Origin: DASTGO01 sp035719045
GTDB lineage: Bacteria; Actinomycetota; Actinomycetes; Actinomycetales; Kineosporiaceae
DNA: 13,302 nucleotides
Assembly (NCBI GenBank): GCA_035719045.1
Contig: DASTGO010000057.1
Span: 1-13,302, forward strand
Reading direction: 5' to 3'
The notes beneath the pieces were generated by a model. It saw only the letters and a program-made list of their open reading frames with translations, had not been told where the DNA came from and did not search any database. Shown in pieces: positions 1 through 6,535 of this stretch. Numbering within the stretch: the stretch's first letter is position 1; every line of letters begins with the position of its first letter. The position numbers and the translations under genes were made by a program.

Positions 1-2
1 TC

Positions 3-1709
3 CCATCGGATGGTCTCGCTCTCATCGTCGCGGTGCTGGTTGGGCTGCCGTTGGTGTTTCTTTCGGTGGCGGTGTCCCGCCTGTCCTCTGGCGCGCGGCG
101 GCGGCGCGCGGCGGCACTCCACCTCCTCGGCATGCCTGCCAGGTCACTGGCTGTGGCGGGCGCTGTCGAGTCCGGGATCCACACCGCCATCGGTGCGGTA
201 CTTGGGCTCACCTCAGCCGCTCTCTCGGCCTTCCCGTTGGCACGGAGCGGAGTGCTCGGGATGTCCTGGTTCCCGCAGGACACACCGATCGTGCCGTGGC
301 CCGCTCTCCTCATCGGCGGATCCGTCACCACCCTGGCATCGGTGGTGGCCGCCCGCGCGGCCCACCGCGCAGCCAGAGAGTCGCTATCCGCGAGACGAGG
401 ACAGGTCCGGACGCCCCGCGGCGTAGCACGGCTGCTCCCCGGCATGATCGGTATCGGTGTCCTGATCGGCTTTGTCGTGGCAAGGACCTTGTCCTCAGGC
501 GCCAACCTGTCCAGCGGACCCATGGCAATCGTGGCCGTCGTCGGGATGGTCGCCGCCACGGGAGGTAGCGCCGCCAGCCTTGACCCGCTACTCGCGGGGA
601 TGGCCAAGAGACTGCCCGGAACCCGACGGTCCGTCGCGGTTCACCTCGCGGCGCGGCGCCTGGCCTTCGACGCCTCGCCCAACGCACGGGCAGGCATGGC
701 AATCGTCGTCCTCATGGTGACCGGAATGGTCGGGATGGGAGTCCTGACCGATGTCGCGGCGCAGAACAAGCCCCGCGCCGCGGGCCACACCGTCTGGGTG
801 AGCACTCCGAGCGTGATGGATCCACAAGTGATGCATGACCTCCTCGCTGTGCCCGCCGGCGCGACAGCGCTGCAGTTCTCCTCGGCAACGGGCACGGACA
901 AGTCTCAGTCCGCCGATCAGCTCGTCGCCACGTGCCAGAGCCTGGCGGCCTTCGCCGCCGCCCCCGGAGTCGGACCGGTTACGGCGCGAACCGGCGAGGA
1001 ACTGGGCAAACAGTGCCGTGACAAGCAGCGGCTCCGGGTCGTGGACTCCAGGTCGACGCCATCATCGGATCCGGTGGTACCAGGTGATGTCCTCGACGTG
1101 GCTAACCTCGACAGCATCTCGATCCTCGGCGGCATCCGCGAGCTCACCACCGACGAGCCCTCGCTCAGCGCACCGCGAGGCCTCGGCGGCGTGCTGTTCG
1201 CACTACCTGGCCCGACTGAACAGGACGCGGAGCGCTACGTCAGCCAGGTTCTTGGCGTGATGCCGACGGCGAAGATCGGCTACGGAGACGTCACCACCAC
1301 GGCGTCCCTCTACCGCCCGGTATTCCGACTGACCCTCAGCTGTCTGGTCACGGGGCTGCTCGTCGGCGTGTTGGCGTTCAGTCTGGTGGCCTTGGACCGT
1401 TTCCGGGAGCGAGCCCAGGAGGTTACAGCGCTACGGGCCTTGGGGGTTCCTCGCGCAGTCATGCTACGAGCCGAGATTGCCCAGCAGTTCCTCGCCATAT
1501 CGGGCGCGGCGGGGCTCGGCGCGTGCGTGGGCTGGCTCGCCGGACAGGCCTACCTCGCCATGGCGGGGACGGATTCGTCGTTCACCGTGGGTACGTGGGT
1601 TCTAGCCTGTTTGACAGCCGCAGCCATGCTCATGAGCGGATTGGTCGCGACGATCACAACGTTGTTGGTAGGCGCCGAGATCAACCCCGAATTCATCCGC
1701 AACGAATGA
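3..1709 (+). CDS. FtsX/MacB-like ABC transporter permease, 5' end outside the window
   Basis: The reading frame is open from the first bases and ends at TGA 1707-1709, so the N-terminus lies outside the window; an internal ATG at 33 is probably not the true start. About 568 residues are visible. Hydrophobic stretches appear near the start (LALIVAVLVGLPLVFLSVAV), then around 170-240, 300-350, 440-480, 520-560 and 690-740. A mostly hydrophilic, presumably extracytoplasmic domain spans about 770-1310. Three more membrane segments follow (about 1320-1390, 1480-1560, 1590-1680). The segment RERAQEVTALRALGVPRAVM before the penultimate membrane helix is typical of the FtsX-like permease domain, where a loop after the helix contacts the ATPase. 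The family exports or extracts lipids, peptides or antibiotics with a separate ATP-binding protein; that gene would lie upstream and is not visible. The substrate is unknown. This gene looks less GC-rich than the genes to its right. Confidence 0.85.
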   Translation, partial: PSDGLALIVAVLVGLPLVFLSVAVSRLSSGARRRRAAALHLLGMPARSLAVAGAVESGIHTAIGAVLGLTSAALSAFPLARSGVLGMSWFPQDTPIVPWPALLIGGSVTTLASVVAARAAHRAARESLSARRGQVRTPRGVARLLPGMIGIGVLIGFVVARTLSSGANLSSGPMAIVAVVGMVAATGGSAASLDPLLAGMAKRLPGTRRSVAVHLAARRLAFDASPNARAGMAIVVLMVTGMVGMGVLTDVAAQNKPRAAGHTVWVSTPSVMDPQVMHDLLAVPAGATALQFSSATGTDKSQSADQLVATCQSLAAFAAAPGVGPVTARTGEELGKQCRDKQRLRVVDSRSTPSSDPVVPGDVLDVANLDSISILGGIRELTTDEPSLSAPRGLGGVLFALPGPTEQDAERYVSQVLGVMPTAKIGYGDVTTTASLYRPVFRLTLSCLVTGLLVGVLAFSLVALDRFRERAQEVTALRALGVPRAVMLRAEIAQQFLAISGAAGLGACVGWLAGQAYLAMAGTDSSFTVGTWVLACLTAAAMLMSGLVATITTLLVGAEINPEFIRNE

Positions 1710-1715
1710 CATCGT

Positions 1716-1840
1716 CTAGCTGTTCTGGCCGGACAGGTTGGGGATGCGGCTGGCGGGTGGGTGGCCGCCGAAGGGCGGTGTGATGTCGGTGATGGTTGTA
1801 GATGTGTTGCCAGCATGGCGCTAGGCCACCCGCTCCGCCG
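1716..1840 (-). pseudogene. IS481-like transposase C-terminal remnant, frameshifted
   Basis: Reading the minus strand from about 1840, one frame gives LAPCWQHIYNHHRHHTAL and the next frame gives GGHPPASRIPNLSGQNS followed by TAG (1716-1718). Together these match the typical C-terminus of IS481-family transposases (an YNHHRxHTALGG...PPASR..NL.G pattern). The two halves are in different frames because of one extra T in the codons around the expected Ala-Leu-Gly-Gly. The DDE catalytic core is absent: upstream sequence (1841-1980) no longer resembles a transposase, and no terminal inverted repeat could be identified. The remnant ends only 6 bp from the stop of the convergent FtsX-like gene. It is therefore a dead fragment marking an old insertion or rearrangement point. 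The family call rests on motif recognition, not on a search. Confidence 0.7.
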
Positions 1841-1928
1841 AAACGATCGTGAGGGAACACCTGCTCACTGAATTGGTGGCCACGGCAAGGTTCCTGGTGT
1901 CCGGGGCAGGAATGCCGGGCCAGGCTGA

Positions 1929-1975
1929 CCGCCCGTCCCGGGCCGGCAGCCGCAGCGGGCCGGTCAGCCGGGCGG
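1929..1975 (-). terminator. GC-rich hairpin after the phosphate permease gene
   Basis: Two nested complementary arms are visible: CCGCCCG (1929-1935) with CGGGCGG (1969-1975), and CCGGC (1943-1947) with GCCGG (1959-1963). The structure begins 6 bases past the permease stop codon on the minus strand. There is no T tract, which is usual for candidate terminators in high-GC actinobacteria. Function is inferred from position. Confidence 0.4.
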
Positions 1976-1980
1976 CAGGG

Positions 1981-2979
1981 TCAGCCGGTCAGGGGGCGCA
2001 GCAGCAGGTACAGGACGCCCCCGGCGAGCGCCGTCGCCACCGGGGTGGCCACCCAGGTGGCGAGGACCAGGCGCACGGTACGCCAGCGGATCCTGCGGGC
2101 GCCGCGGGTGGACCCGGCACCGAGGACGGCCGCGGTCACGGCATGGGTGCTGGACACGGGTGCGCTGAGCACCCCGGCGGTGACGTACAGGACTCCGGCC
2201 GCCACCGTCTCGGCGGCGAACCCGGTCACCGGATCGATCGGAGCCACCCGGCGGGCCAGGGTCCGGGTGATCCGCCAGCCGCCCGACGCCGTGCCGAGGG
2301 CGAGCGCGAGCGCCGAGGACAGCCGCACCCACATCGGCACCTCGGCGTCCGCCGATCCGGCGCCGGCGGCCGCCAGGGCGAGCACGATGACGCCCATCGT
2401 CTTCTGCCCGTCCTGCAGCCCGTGACCGATCGCCATCGCCGATGCGGACACCGTCTGGGCCAGCCGGAAGCCCCGCACCGCGGCCGCATGCCGGGCCGTG
2501 CGGAACGCCACCAGCAGGCCCGCGGTGAGCAGCCAGGCCAGCACGAAACCGGCCACCGGCGAGGCGACCATGGGCAGCAGCACCCTGGTGCCCAGGACCG
2601 CCCAGTCCACCCGCACCCCGGCCGCAAGCCCGGCCCCGGCCAGCCCGCCGATCAGGGCGTGCGAGGACGAGGAGGGCATCCCGCCGTACCAGGTGAGCAG
2701 GTTCCAGCCGATCGCGGCCAGCAGCGCGGCGAGCACCAGTCCCAGACCCGGCTGATGCACGGGAACGTCGACCAGCCGCCTGCCGACCAGCACCGCGAGC
2801 CCGATGCTGAGCAGCGAGCCGATCCCGTTGAGCACGGCGGCCAGCCCGAGCGCGACCCGGGGGGTGAGCGCACCGGTGGCCAGGGAGGTGGCCACCGCAT
2901 TGGAGGTGTCGTGGAAACCGTTGGTCCAGGCGAACACCAGGGCCAGCGTGACCGCGCCGACGAGCAGGGCGGACTCCAC
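1981..2979 (-). CDS. pit: PiT-family inorganic phosphate transporter
   Basis: This encodes a 332-residue integral membrane protein. The PiT family carries inorganic phosphate, or metal-phosphate complexes, across the cytoplasmic membrane, driven by the proton or sodium gradient. The N-terminal signature is visible as TNGFHDTSNAVATS (residues 19-32), followed by the first-half motif PSSSSH (102-107) and the second-half copy SAPVSSTH (272-279). This is the inverted-duplicate arrangement of the family. Hydrophobic helices fill nearly the whole chain. The GTG start at 2977-2979 is chosen because a perfect AAGGAGG lies 7 bases upstream (2987-2993). The open frame continues further upstream, but only through the neighbouring gene. 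It starts 2 bases after the stop of the DUF47 gene, so the two are almost certainly cotranscribed and translationally coupled, the usual pit arrangement. The length fits actinobacterial low-affinity Pit proteins. Confidence 0.93.
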   Translation of the reverse strand: MESALLVGAVTLALVFAWTNGFHDTSNAVATSLATGALTPRVALGLAAVLNGIGSLLSIGLAVLVGRRLVDVPVHQPGLGLVLAALLAAIGWNLLTWYGGMPSSSSHALIGGLAGAGLAAGVRVDWAVLGTRVLLPMVASPVAGFVLAWLLTAGLLVAFRTARHAAAVRGFRLAQTVSASAMAIGHGLQDGQKTMGVIVLALAAAGAGSADAEVPMWVRLSSALALALGTASGGWRITRTLARRVAPIDPVTGFAAETVAAGVLYVTAGVLSAPVSSTHAVTAAVLGAGSTRGARRIRWRTVRLVLATWVATPVATALAGGVLYLLLRPLTG

Positions 2980-2981
2980 GC

Positions 2982-3599
2982 TCAGCCCTCCTTGACGGCG
3001 ACCGTCTGCAGCGCGTGGGCGACGTCCTCGAAGGCCTCCACGACCTGTCGCAGCGCCATCGCGAGCGCGACCAGCCGGGCCGTCGCCGTCGGCTCCGGCA
3101 GGGCGGTCACCTCGGCCAGCAGCCGTCGCTGCTCCCGCCCGGCCTGCTTGCCCAGCCGGGTCAGCTCGATCCAGGGGTCGGCCAGCCCGCGCGGCTGGGT
3201 CAGCCGGGGCACCGCCTCCTGGGCGAGCTCCGCGGCCCGGACCGCGAACCGGACCAGTTCGGTGACCCCGTCGGACACCTCGCCGAGGTGGAACAGCACG
3301 ATCTCGTCGACCACGGCGTCCATCCGGGCCACGCACTGCCGCAGCGTCCAGGCGACCTGGTACACGTCCTCCCGGTCGAACGGGGTGACGAAGGTGGCCG
3401 ACAACGCCCGCAGCACGGCGTGCATCGTCGCCTCGGTCTCGTGGTCGAGGTGCTGCAGCCGCCGGGCGATCTCCTCCCGGCCGGTCTGGTCGCCGCCGAG
3501 CGCCTCCGCCATCAGCTGCGCGCCGGAGGCCACCTGGTCGGTCAGGGTAACGAGGAGGCAGCCCAGACGTGGCTCGTCCGGCCGCAGGCGCAGGGCCAC
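2982..3599 (-). CDS. DUF47 / PhoU-like Pit accessory protein
   Basis: This encodes a 205-residue soluble, mostly helical protein. DUF47 proteins resemble PhoU and are typically encoded directly before a PiT permease, where they are thought to modulate phosphate uptake. The sequence shows the expected pattern: a helix with QLMAEALGG, then RRLQHLDHETEATMHAVL, then the characteristic TPFDREDVYQVAW segment, and an acidic and Ala/Leu-rich C-terminus ending AVKEG. The start is GTG at 3597-3599, preceded by GAGGAG (3605-3610) with 5 bases between. The frame stays open for about 155 codons further upstream, but that stretch overlaps the metallophosphoesterase gene, lacks family similarity and has no better ribosome binding site. 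The next gene, pit, begins 2 bases after this stop. The family assignment is from sequence pattern and gene context. Confidence 0.88.
   Translation of the reverse strand: MALRLRPDEPRLGCLLVTLTDQVASGAQLMAEALGGDQTGREEIARRLQHLDHETEATMHAVLRALSATFVTPFDREDVYQVAWTLRQCVARMDAVVDEIVLFHLGEVSDGVTELVRFAVRAAELAQEAVPRLTQPRGLADPWIELTRLGKQAGREQRRLLAEVTALPEPTATARLVALAMALRQVVEAFEDVAHALQTVAVKEG
2987..2993 (-). promoter_or_regulatory. Ribosome binding site of the phosphate permease gene
   Basis: AAGGAGG on the minus strand overlaps the last codons of the DUF47 gene and sits 7 bases before the GTG at 2979. It decides the start and indicates translational coupling. Confidence 0.8.
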
Positions 3600-3604
3600 A
3601 TCAG

Positions 3605-3610
3605 CTCCTC
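3605..3610 (-). promoter_or_regulatory. Ribosome binding site of the DUF47 gene
   Basis: GAGGAG on the minus strand, 5 bases before the GTG at 3599. It fixes the start of a gene whose frame is open far upstream. Confidence 0.75.
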
Positions 3611-3620
3611 GGGGTGCGAC

Positions 3621-3649
3621 GTTCAGGCTGGGGTCAGCTGTGGTCAACC
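3621..3649. promoter_or_regulatory. Possible PHO-box-like direct repeats
   Basis: Three similar units, GTTCAGG (3621-3627), GGTCAGC (3632-3638) and GGTCAAC (3642-3648), have their TCA cores spaced 11 and 10 bases apart on the plus strand. Actinobacterial PhoP sites are direct repeats of about 11 bases, for example GTTCACC units in Streptomyces. The position, 22-50 bases upstream of the DUF47-pit start, fits a phosphate-responsive operator. The match is imperfect and no clear -10/-35 pair is seen, so this is a candidate only. Confidence 0.35.
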
Positions 3650-3734
3650 CCTCGGCCGCGGGGATGCTACGGGATGAAGGTAAACGCCGACGGGCCGTGG
3701 GACGCCCTCGCCCTCCCGGTCCGCAGCCGTCGGC

Positions 3735-3762
3735 GAAGGCGACCGCCCGGGCGGTGGCCTTC
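3735..3762 (-). terminator. 28-base palindrome between metallophosphoesterase and DUF47 genes
   Basis: GAAGGC (3735-3740) pairs with GCCTTC (3757-3762), and the central ACCGCCC/GGGCGGT (3742-3748 and 3749-3755) is perfectly self-complementary. One mismatch sits between the arms. It lies 18 bases past the metallophosphoesterase stop, so an intrinsic terminator is the simplest reading, although no T tract follows. A palindromic operator for the DUF47-pit operon is the alternative. Confidence 0.45.
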
Positions 3763-3780
3763 ACCCGGATCGCACCGGTT

Positions 3781-6036
3781 TCAGGATGCGGCGATCCGGC
3801 GGAGCCTGCCCCGTTCGGCAGCGTAGGCCGCGCCACCGGCCCCCGGAGTCCCCCCGCCGCCAGAGGTGACCGGTCCCACAGCCAGTACCCCTGGCCTGGC
3901 GGACGCCCCCGGCGGCCCGGCCGGCGGCGACGGCAGGGACGTCCCGGAGGGCGACGGCCTGACCGCTGGGGAGGGAACGGGCGGCGATCCCGACCCGGCC
4001 CCGGCGTTCCCGGACGGGCCGGGGCTGCCCGAGGTGTCCGCCGCGCCGGGAGTGCCCGCCACACCGGGGGTGGTCGCCGAGCCGGGGGTGGCCGCCGGGG
4101 ACTCCTCGGGGCGGATCACGGTCCGGCTCAGGGTGATCGAGGCGAGTCCGAGCCCGCCGACCGTCACCTGGTCGTAGGCCAGCACCTGGCCGGCTCGCGG
4201 ACCCTTGCGGGCCAGGTAGATCAGGGTGGCCGACAGCGGGGTGGGCTTCCCCTGCCGGGCGGCCTCCACGCCGGTGGCGGTCACCCCGGACCCGCCCGTG
4301 GACCCCTCGATCATCAGCCGGGTCCCGGTCCTCGCATCCACCGACTGCATCCACTCGTGGAAGTGCCCGGCCAGGATCAGCGGGACGGCACCCATCAGGG
4401 GCGGGGTCGCGAACGGCTCGTGGACGGCCGCGACGGCGACCTTGCGGCCCGGGTGGGCGGCGTCCCAGCCCCGGATCAGGGCCGCGAGCCGAGTGCCCGC
4501 CCGCACCTCGGGGTCCGTGGAGCTCTCGAACTCGCCGGGCGGGACGGTTCGGGCGCCCGAGGTCGGGGTCGGGGTGGACGGCGCACCGGCCGAGGTGGAC
4601 GACGCACCGGCCGAGGTGGACGGCGGGCCGCCCGAGGACCGGGATGTCGCGGCCGGTGACGGGGGGCCGGGGCCGTACGGCGGGACGTCCGGGGTGAAGA
4701 TCGGATCCCCGATCCCGGCGATGACGACCCCCGCGACCTCGGCCACGTCGCCGTCCAGGACGACCGCGTTCGACGAGGCGGCCACCGCCTGCTGGGTGGT
4801 GCGGGAGTCGTGGTTGCCCCGGACGAACACGTACGGCACGCCGACCTGGCGGACCCGGGACAGCGTCGCGCTCTCCGCCTCGGTCCCCCAGGTGGTGATG
4901 TCACCGCTGTCCACGACGAGGTTGACCTTGAACTGCTGGACCAGCCGGGTGATCAGGTCGAAGGCGATCGGGTTGAGGTGGATGTCCGAGACGTGCAGCA
5001 GGGTGACCACGTCGTCCTCGGTGGTGCTGGGCACGGTGGGCAGATCGCTGCTGGTCGCGTACACGGCCGTCACGCCCTGCACGATCTGGGCCAGGCCCAT
5101 CCGGTAGTTCTGCAGCCGCTGCACCATGCTCTCGGCCTGCCCGGCGATGTACGGGGCCTTGCTGAGCAGGCCGGTGAAGTGCGGCTGCGCCATCCGGTCC
5201 GGGTCGAAGGTGGACACGGTGGCCCCGGCGGTCAGGGCCAGGACCACGACCAGGGTGGCAGCCACCTCCGCGGTGCGGCGTGCCCGTTTCCGGTAGACCA
5301 GCACCGACAGGGCGACCGCCCCGGTGAGCGCGCAGGCCGCAGAGGTGGCCGCCGCCTGCACGGTCGCCACCTGCAGGGTCTCCGCGGCACTGGCCTCGAC
5401 CTGATCGAGCTCGGCCCGGGAACCGATCAGCCGGCGGGCACCCTCCAGGTCCACCTCCCCGATCGCCACCTGCACCGAGACCGGCGCCCGGTGGGTGGCG
5501 AACTCGACCCGGCCAGCGGGCGGCAGCTCGAGAGCCACCTCGGGGCGCAGGCTCGGCACGACCCGGACCTCGACCTGGAACGGGCCCACCTCCGTCGTGG
5601 TCGAGGGGGCCAGGGCCGCCCCGATCGACGAGCCGATCACCGCGACGAGCAGGACCCCGATCCCCCGACCCAGATGCCCGAGGCCGTGCCGCAGCCGTGG
5701 CGGCAGCCGCCGGTACCCGCTGTGCACGACAGCGGGCAGGGTGCGCCGCCGTGGTCCTGGCGGGGCGGCGGACTCCGGTGCGCCAGGAGGTTCAGGGGGC
5801 TCAGGGGGCTCAGGGGGCTCCGGGGGTTCAGGGGGCTCCGGGGGTTCAGGGGGCTCCGGGGGCTCCGGGGCTGGTGCGGCGGAGGGGGCTGCCGTTCCGT
5901 CGGGGGCGCGGGGCGGGGTCCCGGCAGGGGCGGGCTGCCCGTCGCCGGGGACGGACCTCGACCGCTGCACCGGGCGGCGAACCGGCTCCGCGGCGTCCGC
6001 CGGCGACGGGTGATCGGCCCGCTCCTGCTCCGCCAT
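3781..6036 (-). CDS. Membrane-anchored calcineurin-like metallophosphoesterase with low-complexity tails
   Basis: This encodes a 751-residue protein. Order of parts: a charged N-terminus; a pure Glu-Pro-Pro repeat (about 58-84); one hydrophobic segment (about 126-143); a hydrophilic beta-rich part; two more hydrophobic segments (about 231-247 and 260-275); then the metallophosphoesterase domain (about 343-590). All metal-site motifs are present: D351-x-H353, G378-D379, GNHD (N408, H409, D410), H539 in HEP, and GHFH (557-560). It should therefore be an active binuclear-metal phosphohydrolase. A Pro/Ser/Thr-rich insert (about 450-500) interrupts the catalytic domain, and a Pro/Ala/Gly/Ser-rich tail covers about 645-740. 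The substrate is unknown. The ATG at 6034-6036 is chosen because GGGGAGA (6046-6052) precedes it by 9 bases; in-frame ATG or GTG starts at 6054, 6072 and 6090 are possible. Three membrane segments would place the catalytic domain outside if the N-terminus is inside, but the topology is uncertain. Confidence 0.85.
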   Translation of the reverse strand: MAEQERADHPSPADAAEPVRRPVQRSRSVPGDGQPAPAGTPPRAPDGTAAPSAAPAPEPPEPPEPPEPPEPPEPPEPPEPPEPPGAPESAAPPGPRRRTLPAVVHSGYRRLPPRLRHGLGHLGRGIGVLLVAVIGSSIGAALAPSTTTEVGPFQVEVRVVPSLRPEVALELPPAGRVEFATHRAPVSVQVAIGEVDLEGARRLIGSRAELDQVEASAAETLQVATVQAAATSAACALTGAVALSVLVYRKRARRTAEVAATLVVVLALTAGATVSTFDPDRMAQPHFTGLLSKAPYIAGQAESMVQRLQNYRMGLAQIVQGVTAVYATSSDLPTVPSTTEDDVVTLLHVSDIHLNPIAFDLITRLVQQFKVNLVVDSGDITTWGTEAESATLSRVRQVGVPYVFVRGNHDSRTTQQAVAASSNAVVLDGDVAEVAGVVIAGIGDPIFTPDVPPYGPGPPSPAATSRSSGGPPSTSAGASSTSAGAPSTPTPTSGARTVPPGEFESSTDPEVRAGTRLAALIRGWDAAHPGRKVAVAAVHEPFATPPLMGAVPLILAGHFHEWMQSVDARTGTRLMIEGSTGGSGVTATGVEAARQGKPTPLSATLIYLARKGPRAGQVLAYDQVTVGGLGLASITLSRTVIRPEESPAATPGSATTPGVAGTPGAADTSGSPGPSGNAGAGSGSPPVPSPAVRPSPSGTSLPSPPAGPPGASARPGVLAVGPVTSGGGGTPGAGGAAYAAERGRLRRIAAS
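5791..5871 (-). repeat. 9-bp tandem repeat encoding (Glu-Pro-Pro)9
   Basis: Nine consecutive 9-base units, variants of GG(T/C)TC(A/C)GGG on the plus strand, run inside the metallophosphoesterase gene and encode Glu-Pro-Pro nine times. Units differ only at synonymous positions. Because the unit is a multiple of three, gain or loss of copies would keep the frame. Confidence 0.9.
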
Positions 6037-6184
6037 CGGGTTGATTCTCCCCATTCGTCGCTTCCGCCACATCCGGAGCAGCGCGATCACCGCTCGGTGA
6101 CGTGCCGCCCCTTCTCGTTTCGGCCGTGGCAGCGGATGGGCTGAGAGTCGGCCGGACGCTCAGCCTGGCGTCCGTGCTCGGGCG

Positions 6185-6217
6185 CCATGCCGGGGGAAGT
6201 CGCTCCATGCCGGGGGA
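6185..6217. repeat. 13-bp perfect direct repeat, possible operator
   Basis: CCATGCCGGGGGA occurs at 6185-6197 and 6205-6217. The copies start exactly 20 bases apart, close to two helical turns, about 150 bp upstream of the metallophosphoesterase start. This is the layout of a tandem regulator site, but no known motif was recognised. Confidence 0.4.
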
Positions 6218-6519
6218 GCCGGTGTTCCGGCTGATCACTGACGTCCGCCCCGGCGGCCCACAGGGCCGGGTCTAGGCGTCGGGCCGGGAGCGCCTCACGG
6301 CGCAACGGCCGCTCGTAGCGGCTTCAGATGGGACCCGGGGCTACCGCGGCCCGACGCCCGGTGAGACCCGAGGGTGTCACCAGTGGGGGCCAACGCGGCC
6401 TCCGACGGCTATGTTCCCCGACGAGGCCCGCTCCACCCAAATCGCGGACAGCAACCACCCGTCGACTCCGCGCACCGGAGCGGGCCGCCCGGAGCGAGCG
6501 GACCCCACCCCGCGAGCGC

Positions 6520-6535
6520 CCACCGGAGCGGGTGG
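6520..6535 (-). terminator. Short hairpin directly after the last gene of the formate dehydrogenase cluster
   Basis: CCACC (6520-6524) pairs with GGTGG (6531-6535) around a 6-base loop, touching the TGA at 6536-6538. It is short, so it is a weak terminator candidate; the 10-bp inverted repeat at 6425-6434/6477-6486 could act instead or in addition. Confidence 0.3.

Larger units (their letters stand above)
6037..6535. other. 500-bp intergenic region with short repeats, no convincing gene
   Basis: No open frame here has both a plausible ribosome binding site and a natural-looking product. Contents: the metallophosphoesterase leader (6037 to about 6110); a 7-bp inverted repeat GGCTGAG/CTCAGCC (6139-6145, 6159-6165); a 13-bp direct repeat (6185-6197 and 6205-6217); a 10-bp inverted repeat GGCCCGCTCC/GGAGCGGGCC (6425-6434, 6477-6486); a 12-bp direct repeat CACCGGAGCGGG (6473-6484, 6521-6532); and a small hairpin abutting the stop of the next gene (6520-6535). 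It must hold the metallophosphoesterase promoter and the end of the formate dehydrogenase transcript. Confidence 0.5.

Noticed and set aside
1849..4659. A 936-codon open frame on the plus strand across the phosphate genes and into the metallophosphoesterase
   Set aside because: It is antisense to three recognisable proteins, and its product is a Gly/Arg/Pro-rich string without motifs; a composition artefact of high GC.
4810..6144. A 444-codon plus-strand open frame opposite the metallophosphoesterase
   Set aside because: It has no ribosome binding site or domain, and its Leu-Arg-Gly repeat is just the antisense reading of the Glu-Pro-Pro repeat.
6135..6165. A GCTGAGA element within a small hairpin, recalling the TPP riboswitch
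   Set aside because: The rest of the thi-box core is absent, and no plus-strand thiamin gene follows.
6087..6305. A 72-codon minus-strand frame in the intergenic region
   Set aside because: It has no convincing ribosome binding site, overlaps the possible metallophosphoesterase leader and repeats, and its product has no recognisable features.
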